A stretch of DNA of 16,457 nucleotides from Actinomycetota bacterium (GCA_012719015.1 JAAYBE010000232.1:1-16457); one strand, 5' to 3'; shown: positions 6,724-13,666, counted from the stretch's first letter. Notes: a model not told the origin generated them from the letters alone. Program-made: numbers and translations.

Positions 6724-7932
6724 TCAGGGTTCCGGCGCGGGAACGACGAGCTCCTCTTTGGTGAGCACACGCCGACCCCAGGCGAAGTTGGTCTTGTAGT
6801 AGCTGGAGGTGTCGAGCGAGGCGAGCATGACACCCCCCGTGGAGCCTGTGGAATGGATGAACCACCCGTTGCCCAGGTACAGCCCGGCGTGGTAGATGGA
6901 GCCGACGGTGGAGTCCGGCCCCTTCGGCCCGAAGAAGATGAGGTCGCCGCACTTGAGCCCGCCACGCTTGATGCGCGGCTTGGCTCGCGCGGCCATGTCG
7001 GAGGCCCCGCGCTCGTTCACCGTGATGGGGTAACCGAAGTGCATCTTCATCACGTAGAAGACGAAGCCTGAGCAATCGAAGCCGCCCGACTTCTGGTAGC
7101 CGTACGGCGAGTCCTTCGTGGGGTATTCGCCGGCCCATACATACGGATAGCCGATGTACTTGAGTGAGAACCTCACGATCTGCTTCTGCCGGGCGCTCAG
7201 CGGCGGAAAGGTGACCGCCTTGAAGTCGGCCAGACCGTGGAGCTGCCAGCCGGCGGCCACCTTGTAGGCGCGGTCGAACATGTAGGCGACCTCGGCCCGG
7301 TCGATGGTCCCCCCCGGCAGGGTCTCGTGATCATCCTCGCCGCTCGGATGGTTGTAGCGCAGGCCGAGCTGTCGCGAGGCGACGATCGAGGGCAGGTACG
7401 ACGGCGCGTTGGTCAGCCAATCGGGGATCGGCTGCCAGCGCTTCGGGACGAGCGTCTTGAGCAGCGACCAGTCGTACCCCCGATAACGCTCCTTGAGCCA
7501 GCGGACCATGACCGTCTCCGCGGCGGCCGAGGTGATCTTCTGGGCCGGCCTGAAGTTGCCGCTGCCGTCCAGCCCCATGTAGCCGTAGCGCACCGCCAGC
7601 TGGATCACCGTGTAGTAGCGGTGACCTTTCGGGACGTCGGCGATGACGACGGGGGTGAACTTCTCGCCGTAATGACCTGATGCCAGCACGACGGAGCGCG
7701 CCAGGAGTTCCCTGGTGATGGGACGCTCCGGCCGGAACAGCGACTGGTAGTCGTCGAGGAGACGATGCCCCTTGACCGCGCGGTCGGTGACCGACGAGAT
7801 GGACGCATACGCCCAATGCTTCTTGCTCACGTCGCTGTACCGCTTGGCGCCCGCGGGCGAGACGAGCCCGAGCGAGGCGACGGACACCAGGGCGAGGATG
7901 AGGAGGATTTGCAGAAGACGGCGGCTGCTCAT
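6724..7932 (-). CDS. Secreted SLH-domain NlpC/P60 peptidoglycan endopeptidase
   Basis: NlpC/P60 domains are cysteine peptidases that cut peptidoglycan stem peptides outside the cell; SLH repeats bind secondary wall polymers. The 402-residue product has a signal peptide (1-29, ending SPAGA) and SLH-like repeats at about 31-83 (RYSDVSKKHWAYASI ... FRPERPITRELLA) and 96-146 (FRPAQKITSAAAE). A third, degenerate repeat may span about 178-224. The NlpC/P60 domain covers about 245-390. The catalytic Cys287 is in GFDCSGFV, His348 in IYHAGLYLG and His360 in FIHST, so the enzyme looks active. I chose ATG 7932 because the signal peptide starts there; an in-frame start at 8001 would add 23 residues before it. 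No clear Shine-Dalgarno is seen. It is divergent from the SpoIID-like gene across a 238-nt region. Confidence 0.92.
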   Translation of the reverse strand: MSSRRLLQILLILALVSVASLGLVSPAGAKRYSDVSKKHWAYASISSVTDRAVKGHRLLDDYQSLFRPERPITRELLARSVVLASGHYGEKFTPVVIADVPKGHRYYTVIQLAVRYGYMGLDGSGNFRPAQKITSAAAETVMVRWLKERYRGYDWSLLKTLVPKRWQPIPDWLTNAPSYLPSIVASRQLGLRYNHPSGEDDHETLPGGTIDRAEVAYMFDRAYKVAAGWQLHGLADFKAVTFPPLSARQKQIVRFSLKYIGYPYVWAGEYPTKDSPYGYQKSGGFDCSGFVFYVMKMHFGYPITVNERGASDMAARAKPRIKRGGLKCGDLIFFGPKGPDSTVGSIYHAGLYLGNGWFIHSTGSTGGVMLASLDTSSYYKTNFAWGRRVLTKEELVVPAPEP

Positions 7933-8059
7933 GTCGTGTATCGCTATCGGCACGACGGCGGAGTGCTTGAGTCGACCTCGCCCGGCGCGCGGGCCCGTCA
8001 CGGGACCACGACCGGTCCGGCGTCACCTGTCGCGGCGGTCCACGTTATCACGCCCGGAT

Positions 8060-8089
8060 GCCGGCCAGACACCGGCCTCCGAGACGGAG
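8060..8089. other. Two adjacent small hairpins in the divergent promoter region
   Basis: GCCGG (8060-8064) pairs with CCGGC (8072-8076), and next to it CTCCG (8077-8081) pairs with CGGAG (8085-8089). They sit in the middle of the 238-nt gap 7933-8170 between the divergent NlpC/P60 and SpoIID genes. I found no recognised riboswitch core in this gap; otherwise it holds only promoter-like bits. Confidence 0.3.
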
Positions 8090-8131
8090 ACGACCGCTGC
8101 GAGCGATTTGCGGCGTCGTCACCGGCCGGAG

Positions 8132-8137
8132 TATCCT
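8132..8137 (+). promoter_or_regulatory. Possible -10 element for the SpoIID/LytB gene
   Basis: TATCCT lies 33 nt before the ATG at 8171. A small hairpin, CCTGA-6 nt-TCAGG at 8135-8150, overlaps it and would fall at the very start of the transcript. No convincing -35 is seen. Confidence 0.3.
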
Positions 8138-8170
8138 GACCATTCTCAGGTGTCCGCGGCAGAAGGGCTC

Positions 8171-9682
8171 ATGTCGACACCACAGCCCAGATCCCCACGC
8201 TCATCGGTGATGCATCGGTGCATGACGGCGGTCGCGCCCACGCCGGACCGCCGAGGCGCGCTGCGACTCGCCGCCGTCATCGTCCTCCTGTCCCTGGTCC
8301 TGCTCGCCGGCGCCGTGCCGGCCTCGGCACGCTCCACCCAGTATGCGTTCACCATCACCGGGCACGGCTGGGGACACGGCGTGGGCATGTCGCAGTGGGG
8401 GGCCTACGGCTACGCCAAGCACGGCGCGAAGTACGGCGCGATCCTGAAGCACTACTACACCGGGATCACCCTCTCCAAGGTCGGCAACGTCGTCGTCCGC
8501 GTCAATCTGCGCAGCGGCCAGAAGGCGATCAAGCTCAGCTGCCCGAAGGATTACACGGCACAGGGCACGGGCGCCGCCTGGACCATCCCGGGCGGGACGA
8601 CGTCGACCGTCACGTACGTCGGAGGCAAGTACCGCGTCGTCGCCGGCTCGACGAGCAGGACGTTCGCGGCGGCGCCGACGTTCAGGCCCACAGCCGGGAC
8701 GCTGCGCGTGCTCACGAAGACCGACCTGGGCCGTACAGGCGCGTATCGCGGAGCGATCAGGGTCATCTACCGGGGCGGCCTCGTGATGGTGAACCACGTC
8801 CCGCTGGAGAGCTATCTGCGCGGGGTGGTGCCGCACGAGGTCTCGCCGAGCTGGCCGCGCGAGGCGGTCAAGGCGCAGGCGTGCGCCGCGCGCGCCTACG
8901 CGATCCGCAGTCGGCAGTCCGGCAAGGACTGGGACGTGTACTGCGATGTGCGGGACCAGGCGTACGCCGGCGTCGCGATCGAGGACCCGCGCTCTGACGT
9001 CGCCGTGCGGGAGACGGCCGGCATCTGTCCGTTTCACGGCGGCAAGCCCATCGTCGCGACGTATTTCTCCTGCTCCGGAGGCCACACCGAGAGCGTGCAG
9101 AACGTGTGGGGCGGCTCGCATCCGTACCTCAAGGGCGTCAAGGACCCCTACGACTACTACGGCACGCTGCACAACTGGGGACCGCTGCGCCGGACGCCGT
9201 CGCAGATCGGGGGCCCGCTCGGCGCCGCCGGCACGGTCCGCGCCGTCTACACCGTCGAGCGCGGCGTCTCACCGCGCATCGTCAAGGCGGCGGTCATCGG
9301 CAGCGGCGGCACCAGGTACGTCGACGGCAGCTCCCTGCGCACGAAGCTCGGCTTGAACAGCAGTTGGGCGATCTTCAGGAGTATGGGCATCAGCCCGGCG
9401 GCGCGCGACGCGGTGAGCATCGTGGCCGGGGCCCGCGTCACGTTGACCGGGCGCACCTATCCGGCCCTCTCCGCCGGAGCCACAGTGACTCTCAACTTCT
9501 TCTACGACGGCCGCTGGCGCAGCCGCTCGGTGCCCACTGAGCGCAAGGTCGAGAGCCTGCCCGACGGCTACAAAGCACGCTACTCGCAGTACACCGCGTC
9601 GGTGAGCCCCAAGCAGACGACCAGGTACTACTTCTCCAGCGGCAAGGCCAAGTCGCCGGTCACCACCATCACGGTGCGCTGA
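8171..9682 (+). CDS. Secreted SpoIID/LytB-domain protein with permuted motif order and C-terminal Ig-like module
   Basis: SpoIID is a lytic transglycosylase acting on denuded peptidoglycan; LytB-type relatives modify wall hydrolase activity. The 503-residue product has a long basic n-region and a hydrophobic signal (about 31-53, ending ASA). GHGWGHGVGMSQWGAYGYA (64-82) then comes first, although in classical SpoIID this block is C-terminal. The core follows: VPLESYLRGVVPHEVSPSWP (210-229) with the likely catalytic Glu223, EAVKAQACAARAYA (231-244), and YFSCSGGHTESVQNVWG (298-314) with a possible metal-binding Cys301/His305. SLRTKLGLNS (388-397), which normally precedes the GHGWGHG block, follows the core here. 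About 413-503 looks Ig-like. Starts at 8207, 8210 and 8222 would shorten the n-region. Sporulation cannot be concluded, since this family is common in non-sporulating actinobacteria. Confidence 0.88.
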   Translation: MSTPQPRSPRSSVMHRCMTAVAPTPDRRGALRLAAVIVLLSLVLLAGAVPASARSTQYAFTITGHGWGHGVGMSQWGAYGYAKHGAKYGAILKHYYTGITLSKVGNVVVRVNLRSGQKAIKLSCPKDYTAQGTGAAWTIPGGTTSTVTYVGGKYRVVAGSTSRTFAAAPTFRPTAGTLRVLTKTDLGRTGAYRGAIRVIYRGGLVMVNHVPLESYLRGVVPHEVSPSWPREAVKAQACAARAYAIRSRQSGKDWDVYCDVRDQAYAGVAIEDPRSDVAVRETAGICPFHGGKPIVATYFSCSGGHTESVQNVWGGSHPYLKGVKDPYDYYGTLHNWGPLRRTPSQIGGPLGAAGTVRAVYTVERGVSPRIVKAAVIGSGGTRYVDGSSLRTKLGLNSSWAIFRSMGISPAARDAVSIVAGARVTLTGRTYPALSAGATVTLNFFYDGRWRSRSVPTERKVESLPDGYKARYSQYTASVSPKQTTRYYFSSGKAKSPVTTITVR

Positions 9683-9690
9683 CGCGCTGA

Positions 9691-9706
9691 GGCGGCGCAC
9701 GCCGCC
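9691..9706 (+). terminator. Candidate terminator after the SpoIID/LytB gene
   Basis: GGCGGC (9691-9696) and GCCGCC (9701-9706) form a 6-bp GC stem with a GCAC loop, 8 nt after the stop codon. The following bases (GTCCTG) are not a T-tract, so termination strength is uncertain. Confidence 0.4.
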
Positions 9707-9799
9707 GTCCTGCCGCCGGACTGTGCCGGCCGACGCCAGGCCCGAGCCGGCGACGACCAGACCGGGGGACAAGCCTCGACGGAACGTGCGGACATCATC

Positions 9800-11038
9800 G
9801 TGGTGGGAGGCGGTCCGGTCGGTGTCTGCTGCGCGCTCGAGTCGGCACAGGCCGGGGCCCGCGTCACGCTCCTCGAGCGCGAGCCGGAGGTCTGCCCGCC
9901 GGTCAGCGGAGCCTACGCGAACTGCGGCCTCCTGGCGCCCAGCGACGCGACGCCCCTGGCCGCCCCGGGAGTGCTCGGTCAGGGGCTGAAGTGGATGCTC
10001 GACAGCTCGAGCCCCTTCTTCATCGCCCCCCGGCCGAGCCCTGCCTTGATGCGCTGGCTGCTCCTCTTCCGGGCGGCGTGCTCACGCGAGCGGACGCGGG
10101 CGGCCGCCCCCGTCCTGCGCACCCTGCACGTGGCCAGCGCACGCCTCCATGACGACCTCGCCGCCGTCGACGGCGCCCGGTGGGGCTTCCATCACACCGG
10201 CGAGCTGCGTGTGTTCGAGACGACCGCCGCGCTGGAGGCGGCCCGCGAGGACGTCGAGCTCGGGGCTTCCCTCGGCTTCGGGATACGCGTGGAGGAGATG
10301 GACGGGGAGCACGCCCGCCGGCTCTTCCCCTCGCTGCGCTGCGACCTCGCCGGCGCCCTCTTCTTCCCCGAGGACGGCCATCTCGACCCACGCCGCTTCG
10401 TGCGGTCGGTCGCCCGGCTCGCGACCGAGGCGGGAGCCGAGGTGAGGGCCCGCGCCGAGGCCCTCTCTCTGGGACTGCACGGCGGCGCCGTACGCGTCCA
10501 GACCACGCAGGGGACGTTCGATGCCGACCAGGTGGTGCTGGCGGCCGGCGCCTGGACCCCGTTCCTCACGAACAGCCTGGGGCTCCGTCTGCCGATCGAG
10601 CCGGCCAAAGGCTACAGCGTCGACGTGGACAGACCGACCGACTTCCCGGAGACGCCGCTCTACCTCGGCGACGCGCAGGTCGTGCTGACCCCGCTCGACG
10701 ACGCTTTGCGCCTCGGCAGTACGCTCGAGCTGTCCGGCTGGGACATGCGCGTTCGCCCGCGGCGCGTGGCGCGTCTTCGCGAGGCCGCCGGGCGTGCGAT
10801 CGGCATCCCGGCGGACGGTCCGGTGCGTCAGTTGTGGCGCGGCCCCCGACCGCTGACCCCGGACGGTCTGCCGGTGATCGCCCGGGTCCCCGGCAGAGAA
10901 CGGGTCATCCTCGCGACCGGACATTGCATGCTCGGTCTTTCGCTGGCGCCGATCACCGGCCGCCTGGTCGCGGAGCTCGCCGGGGGGAAGCAGCCGTCGA
11001 TCGACCTCTCCCCGCTCTCGGCGCGCCGCTGGAGATAG
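9800..11038 (+). CDS. FAD-dependent amino-acid oxidoreductase (DadA/glycine oxidase-like)
   Basis: This DAO-superfamily flavoenzyme most resembles D-amino-acid dehydrogenase (DadA), which oxidises D-amino acids to 2-oxo acids and passes electrons to the respiratory chain. From GTG 9800 the product is 412 residues. It starts in the FAD-binding GGGPVG motif (3-8), with LLERE at the end of beta-2 (24-28). Further motifs are SGAYANCGLLAPSD (36-49), VVLAAGAWTP (245-254), LWRGPRPLTPDGLPVI (345-360) and a C-terminal ATGHCMLGLSLAPITGRLVAEL (in part, 372 onward), as in DadA. The start is uncertain: GTG 9800 clips the first beta-strand, whose expected residues ADIIV are encoded just upstream (9788-9802) with no in-frame ATG, GTG or TTG back to the stop at 9680. 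An unusual start codon or a 1-nt loss near 9786-9790 would explain this. The substrate is not resolved. Confidence 0.8.
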   Translation: MVGGGPVGVCCALESAQAGARVTLLEREPEVCPPVSGAYANCGLLAPSDATPLAAPGVLGQGLKWMLDSSSPFFIAPRPSPALMRWLLLFRAACSRERTRAAAPVLRTLHVASARLHDDLAAVDGARWGFHHTGELRVFETTAALEAAREDVELGASLGFGIRVEEMDGEHARRLFPSLRCDLAGALFFPEDGHLDPRRFVRSVARLATEAGAEVRARAEALSLGLHGGAVRVQTTQGTFDADQVVLAAGAWTPFLTNSLGLRLPIEPAKGYSVDVDRPTDFPETPLYLGDAQVVLTPLDDALRLGSTLELSGWDMRVRPRRVARLREAAGRAIGIPADGPVRQLWRGPRPLTPDGLPVIARVPGRERVILATGHCMLGLSLAPITGRLVAELAGGKQPSIDLSPLSARRWR

Positions 11039-11041
11039 ACG

Positions 11042-11082
11042 GACGACGACGCGACGCACCCTCAGCGTCGGGCGTCGTCGTC
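11042..11082. terminator. Long hairpin at the junction of two convergent genes
   Basis: GACGACGACGC (11042-11052) pairs perfectly with GCGTCGTCGTC (11072-11082), and inside it GACGC (11053-11057) pairs with GCGTC (11065-11069). This gives 16 bp in total with a 2-nt bulge and a 7-nt loop. It begins 4 nt after the oxidoreductase stop and covers the last codons and stop of the HAD gene on the other strand. It is probably a shared bidirectional terminator without a T-tract. Confidence 0.6.
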
Positions 11083-11847
11083 GCCCATGATGGCGGCGTA
11101 GGCCGTGGGCCAGTCGGAGAGGTCGGCGAAGAGGTGGTCCGGCTCGCAGGCCGCCAGCTGGTCGACGCTGTGACGTCCCGTGGCGACGGCCACCGCCGTG
11201 ACGCCCAGGGAGGCGCCGCACTCGACGTCGGCCGGCGTGTCGCCGACCACGACGACGTCCTTGCCGACGAAGCGCCGCCCCGTGAGCGCCTCGGCGCGGG
11301 ACACGGCCACGGCGGGCAGGTCGGTGCGCAAGGCGGAGTCGGACCCGTAGGCGCCGACCTTGAAGTGCGACAACAGTCCCGTCGGTTCGAGCTTGAGCCG
11401 GGCGCCCTGCTCGACGTTGCCGGTGAGCAGCCCGACGACCGCCCGGCGGTCGGCGACGAGCGCCGTCACCAGCTCACGGACGCCGGGCAGGGTCTCGACC
11501 TCCGCGGCCGCGATCTCGTCCCGCAGAAGACCGACGTAGTGCGCGATGCACTCGGCCACGCGGTCGCCGACCGGGTCCTCGGACGAGGCGCCCGACCGGC
11601 CGGCGCCCGGCGCCTGTGCGACCTCCCGCGGATGGCCGTCGTCGCCGCCTCCGGACCCGTCCGCGCCCCACAGCTCGGCGAGGTCGCGGATGATGCCGGG
11701 ATCGGTGCGGCCGTGGAACGAGTAGTCGCCCAGCTCGCCTTCGACCCCGTACACGTCCTTGATGGCCCTGAGCATCGCGCGCCCGCCGGAGCCGTGGGCG
11801 TCGATCAGGGTACAGTCGATATCGAAGAGGACGAGGCGGCGGGGCAT
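11062..11847 (-). CDS. HAD-superfamily phosphatase (phosphoglycolate phosphatase-like)
   Basis: HAD hydrolases use an Asp nucleophile to dephosphorylate small metabolites in the cytoplasm. The 261-residue product shows motif I FDIDCTLID with Asp9 and Asp11, motif II LLTGN (140-144) with Thr142, a motif III Lys at about 196, and motif IV VGDTPADV (201-208) with Asp203 and Asp207. A helical cap lies between motif I and about residue 125, in the Gph/PGMB style (HGRTDPGIIRDLAELWG). About 62-95 is an inserted Gly/Ser/Asp-rich, low-complexity segment inside the cap, which I would not expect in most relatives. The start is ATG 11847, directly before the conserved core. No Shine-Dalgarno is present; TATACT lies 9 nt upstream. 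It sits 25 nt downstream of the UspA gene on the same strand. The substrate is unknown. Confidence 0.85.
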   Translation of the reverse strand: MPRRLVLFDIDCTLIDAHGSGGRAMLRAIKDVYGVEGELGDYSFHGRTDPGIIRDLAELWGADGSGGGDDGHPREVAQAPGAGRSGASSEDPVGDRVAECIAHYVGLLRDEIAAAEVETLPGVRELVTALVADRRAVVGLLTGNVEQGARLKLEPTGLLSHFKVGAYGSDSALRTDLPAVAVSRAEALTGRRFVGKDVVVVGDTPADVECGASLGVTAVAVATGRHSVDQLAACEPDHLFADLSDWPTAYAAIMGDDDARR

Positions 11848-11856
11848 GTCCGGGTC

Positions 11857-11862
11857 AGTATA
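11857..11862 (-). promoter_or_regulatory. -10 element giving a nearly leaderless HAD transcript
   Basis: On the minus strand TATACT ends 9 nt before the ATG at 11847, so the predicted transcript has at most 2-3 leader bases. It falls in the short gap between the UspA stop and the HAD gene, which suggests the HAD gene can be expressed without the upstream transporter genes. Confidence 0.5.
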
Positions 11863-11872
11863 TCGGCCCTGC

Positions 11873-12292
11873 TCACTCGCGGCCGCCTCTGCCCTTGAGC
11901 AGAAGCAGCGGCACGTCCGTGTTGTGGCGCACGTGGTCGGCCACACTGCCGAGCACCATGCGCTTCGCCCAGCCGTGCCCGTGCGTCGCCATGGCGATCA
12001 GGTCCGGGGCGAGCTCCTCGGCCTGCTGCACGATCACATGCTGAGGCTCTCCCGAGCGCAGCAGGGTCCGCACCTCGAGGCCGCGGCTGCGAAGCTGCTC
12101 CGCGGCCCGCGCGAGGTCGCGCTCGGCGTCCTCGACCTCGCAGACCCGCTGGTCGCGCGTGTGGTAATGCGCCACGCGCAGCAGGATCACCTCGGCGGCG
12201 CACAAGGCGGCCAGCCTGCCGACGTGCTCGAGCACCGGGGCATCGGTCTCGGTCCCTTCGATGGGGACAAGGATGCGGTTGTAGATGCTCAC
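11873..12292 (-). CDS. Universal stress protein, UspA family
   Basis: UspA proteins are small cytoplasmic nucleotide-binding proteins tied to stress and energy state. The 139-residue product has the classic opening NRILVPIEGTETDAPVLEHV (5-24) and the ATP-loop region MATHGHGWAKRMVLGSVADHV (in part, around 96-116). The usual G-2x-G-9x-G-S pattern is kept except that its first Gly is Ala, so nucleotide binding is likely but not certain. A final VPLLLLK strand closes the fold. The GTG start is 3 nt after the Nramp stop, and its ribosome site GGAGG (12300-12304) is encoded by the last codons of the Nramp gene, pointing to translational coupling. Pairing with a metal transporter suggests a shared stress or metal response, but this is inferred from position. 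Confidence 0.93.
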   Translation of the reverse strand: MSIYNRILVPIEGTETDAPVLEHVGRLAALCAAEVILLRVAHYHTRDQRVCEVEDAERDLARAAEQLRSRGLEVRTLLRSGEPQHVIVQQAEELAPDLIAMATHGHGWAKRMVLGSVADHVRHNTDVPLLLLKGRGGRE

Positions 12293-12295
12293 CGG

Positions 12296-13666
12296 TCAGC
12301 CTCCGGAGAAGAGCTGGTAGAGGAGGAACACGTTCAAGCCGACGACGATCGTCGCGATCAGCACGCCGACGACCAGTTGGACAGCACCCATACGGTACCC
12401 GCCCATCACCCGCCTGCTGCGTGAGAGCCAGAGCAGCGGGACGATGGTGAACGGCAACTGCACGCTCAGCAGGACCTGACTGACGATGAGCGCCATGTAC
12501 GAGTCCACGCCCAGGACGATGACGATCATCGCCGGCAGTGAGGTGACCACCAGGCCGATCCGGTACGCCCGGCTGCGCGGATCCTCCGGTCTGCCCAGAT
12601 AGCCCGTGACCACGTTCGCCTCTGCCAGCGACGACGTGATGGAGGAGGCCAGGCCGGCCACCAGCAGGGCGAGACCGAAGAGGAACCGCGCCAACGGGCC
12701 GACGAGCGGCTCCAGCGTCTCCGACGCCTGTTCGATGCTGGAGACGTCCACTCCGGCGGAGAAGAAGACGGCCGCCGCGACGATGATCATCGCGGAGTTC
12801 ACCAGCCAGCCCATGCCCATGGCCAGACTGGTGTCGATGAGCTCGAAGTTCATGAGCCGGCGACGGCGCTCCGGGGCCAGGTCCCAGTCGCGCGACAGGA
12901 TGACGTTGGAGTGCACGTAGATGTTGTGCGGCATCACGATGGCGCCCAGCATGCCGAGCGCGACCAGGATGCTGGCCCCGTCCAGCGACGGGACCACCCA
13001 GCGCGGCGCCGCCGCCGCCCAGTTCGGGCCCACGAGGAAGAGCTCGACGATGTAGCAGCCGGCGATCACGGCGAGGAAGGCGACGATCATGCGCTCCAGC
13101 TTGTGGTACTGCTGGCCGAGGATGGCGAGGAAGACGAGGCCGACGGTCAGCGGCGCCCCGAGCCACAGCGGCAGGCCGAAGAGGAGATAGAAGCCGAGCG
13201 CCGCCCCCAGGTACTCGGCCAGATCGGTGGCGATACACGCGAGGACGATGGTGACGCCGGCGAGCCAGACGACGGGTGCGGGGAGCCGCTCGCGCACGTT
13301 GGCGGCGAGCGAGCGGCCGGTCACGATGCCCAGCTTGGCGGAGAGATGCTGCAGGAAGATGAGCATCAGCGTGCTCAGTGAGACGACCCACAGCAGCGCG
13401 TAGCCGAACTGCGAGCCGCCCGCGATGTTGGTCGCCCAGTTGCCCGGGTCGATGAAGCCGATCGTGACGATGAACCCGGGGCCGAGGTAGCGCAGCAGCT
13501 CACGGGAGAAGAGGTCGCGGACGAAGTCCGCCGCGCCGAGCGGACGTGAGTCCGCCTCCAGCTCGGCGGGCGGCTCTACGACGCCGGGTGACGCGAGGGC
13601 CGGGTCAGGCGCCGCCCTGCCGGCCCCGTCCTCCTCCCCGACACGGCTGTCGTCGTGCGCGCTCAT
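12296..13666 (-). CDS. mntH: Nramp-family divalent metal (manganese/iron) transporter
   Basis: Nramp/MntH proteins import Mn2+ or Fe2+ with protons across the inner membrane. The 456-residue product has a soluble acidic N-terminus of about 58 residues and then about eleven hydrophobic helices. TM1 carries GFIDPGNWATN (70-80) with metal ligands Asp73 and Asn76. TM6 carries GAIVMPHNIYVHS (241-253) with the Ala242/Met245 positions typical of transition-metal-selective members; the Met is what normally discriminates against Ca2+ and Mg2+. All key ligands are intact. The ATG start has GAGGTGG about 12 nt upstream, rather far. It is the first gene of a unit with the UspA gene. I see no clear MntR or DtxR operator in the 64-nt upstream gap, which is mainly a run of CG dinucleotides. 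The choice of Mn over Fe is not resolved. Confidence 0.93.
   Translation of the reverse strand: MSAHDDSRVGEEDGAGRAAPDPALASPGVVEPPAELEADSRPLGAADFVRDLFSRELLRYLGPGFIVTIGFIDPGNWATNIAGGSQFGYALLWVVSLSTLMLIFLQHLSAKLGIVTGRSLAANVRERLPAPVVWLAGVTIVLACIATDLAEYLGAALGFYLLFGLPLWLGAPLTVGLVFLAILGQQYHKLERMIVAFLAVIAGCYIVELFLVGPNWAAAAPRWVVPSLDGASILVALGMLGAIVMPHNIYVHSNVILSRDWDLAPERRRRLMNFELIDTSLAMGMGWLVNSAMIIVAAAVFFSAGVDVSSIEQASETLEPLVGPLARFLFGLALLVAGLASSITSSLAEANVVTGYLGRPEDPRSRAYRIGLVVTSLPAMIVIVLGVDSYMALIVSQVLLSVQLPFTIVPLLWLSRSRRVMGGYRMGAVQLVVGVLIATIVVGLNVFLLYQLFSGG

Noticed and set aside
5127..6965. Long minus-strand frame (612 codons) overlapping both transpeptidases
   Set aside because: It is out of frame with the YkuD genes, is Arg/Gly-rich and has no recognisable motif.
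6620..7138. Upstream extension of transpeptidase copy 2 to a 533-codon protein
   Set aside because: The extension runs out of frame through the NlpC/P60 gene and would bury the signal peptide; a -10 box lies 7 nt before the ATG at 6619.
7933..8001. Longer start for the SLH-NlpC/P60 protein at 8001
   Set aside because: It would place 23 residues before an otherwise normal signal peptide, with no ribosome site.
7933..8170. c-di-AMP (ydaO-type) riboswitch before wall-hydrolase genes
   Set aside because: I looked for the conserved core on both strands and did not see it; only simple hairpins are present.
8171..9682. Taking the SpoIID-like gene as evidence of endospore formation
   Set aside because: SpoIID/LytB domains are widespread in non-sporulating actinobacteria, and no other sporulation gene is present.
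10180..11898. Plus-strand frame (572 codons) across the oxidoreductase and HAD genes
   Set aside because: It is a different frame from the FAD enzyme and antisense to the HAD gene; composition is Arg/Gly-rich without motifs.
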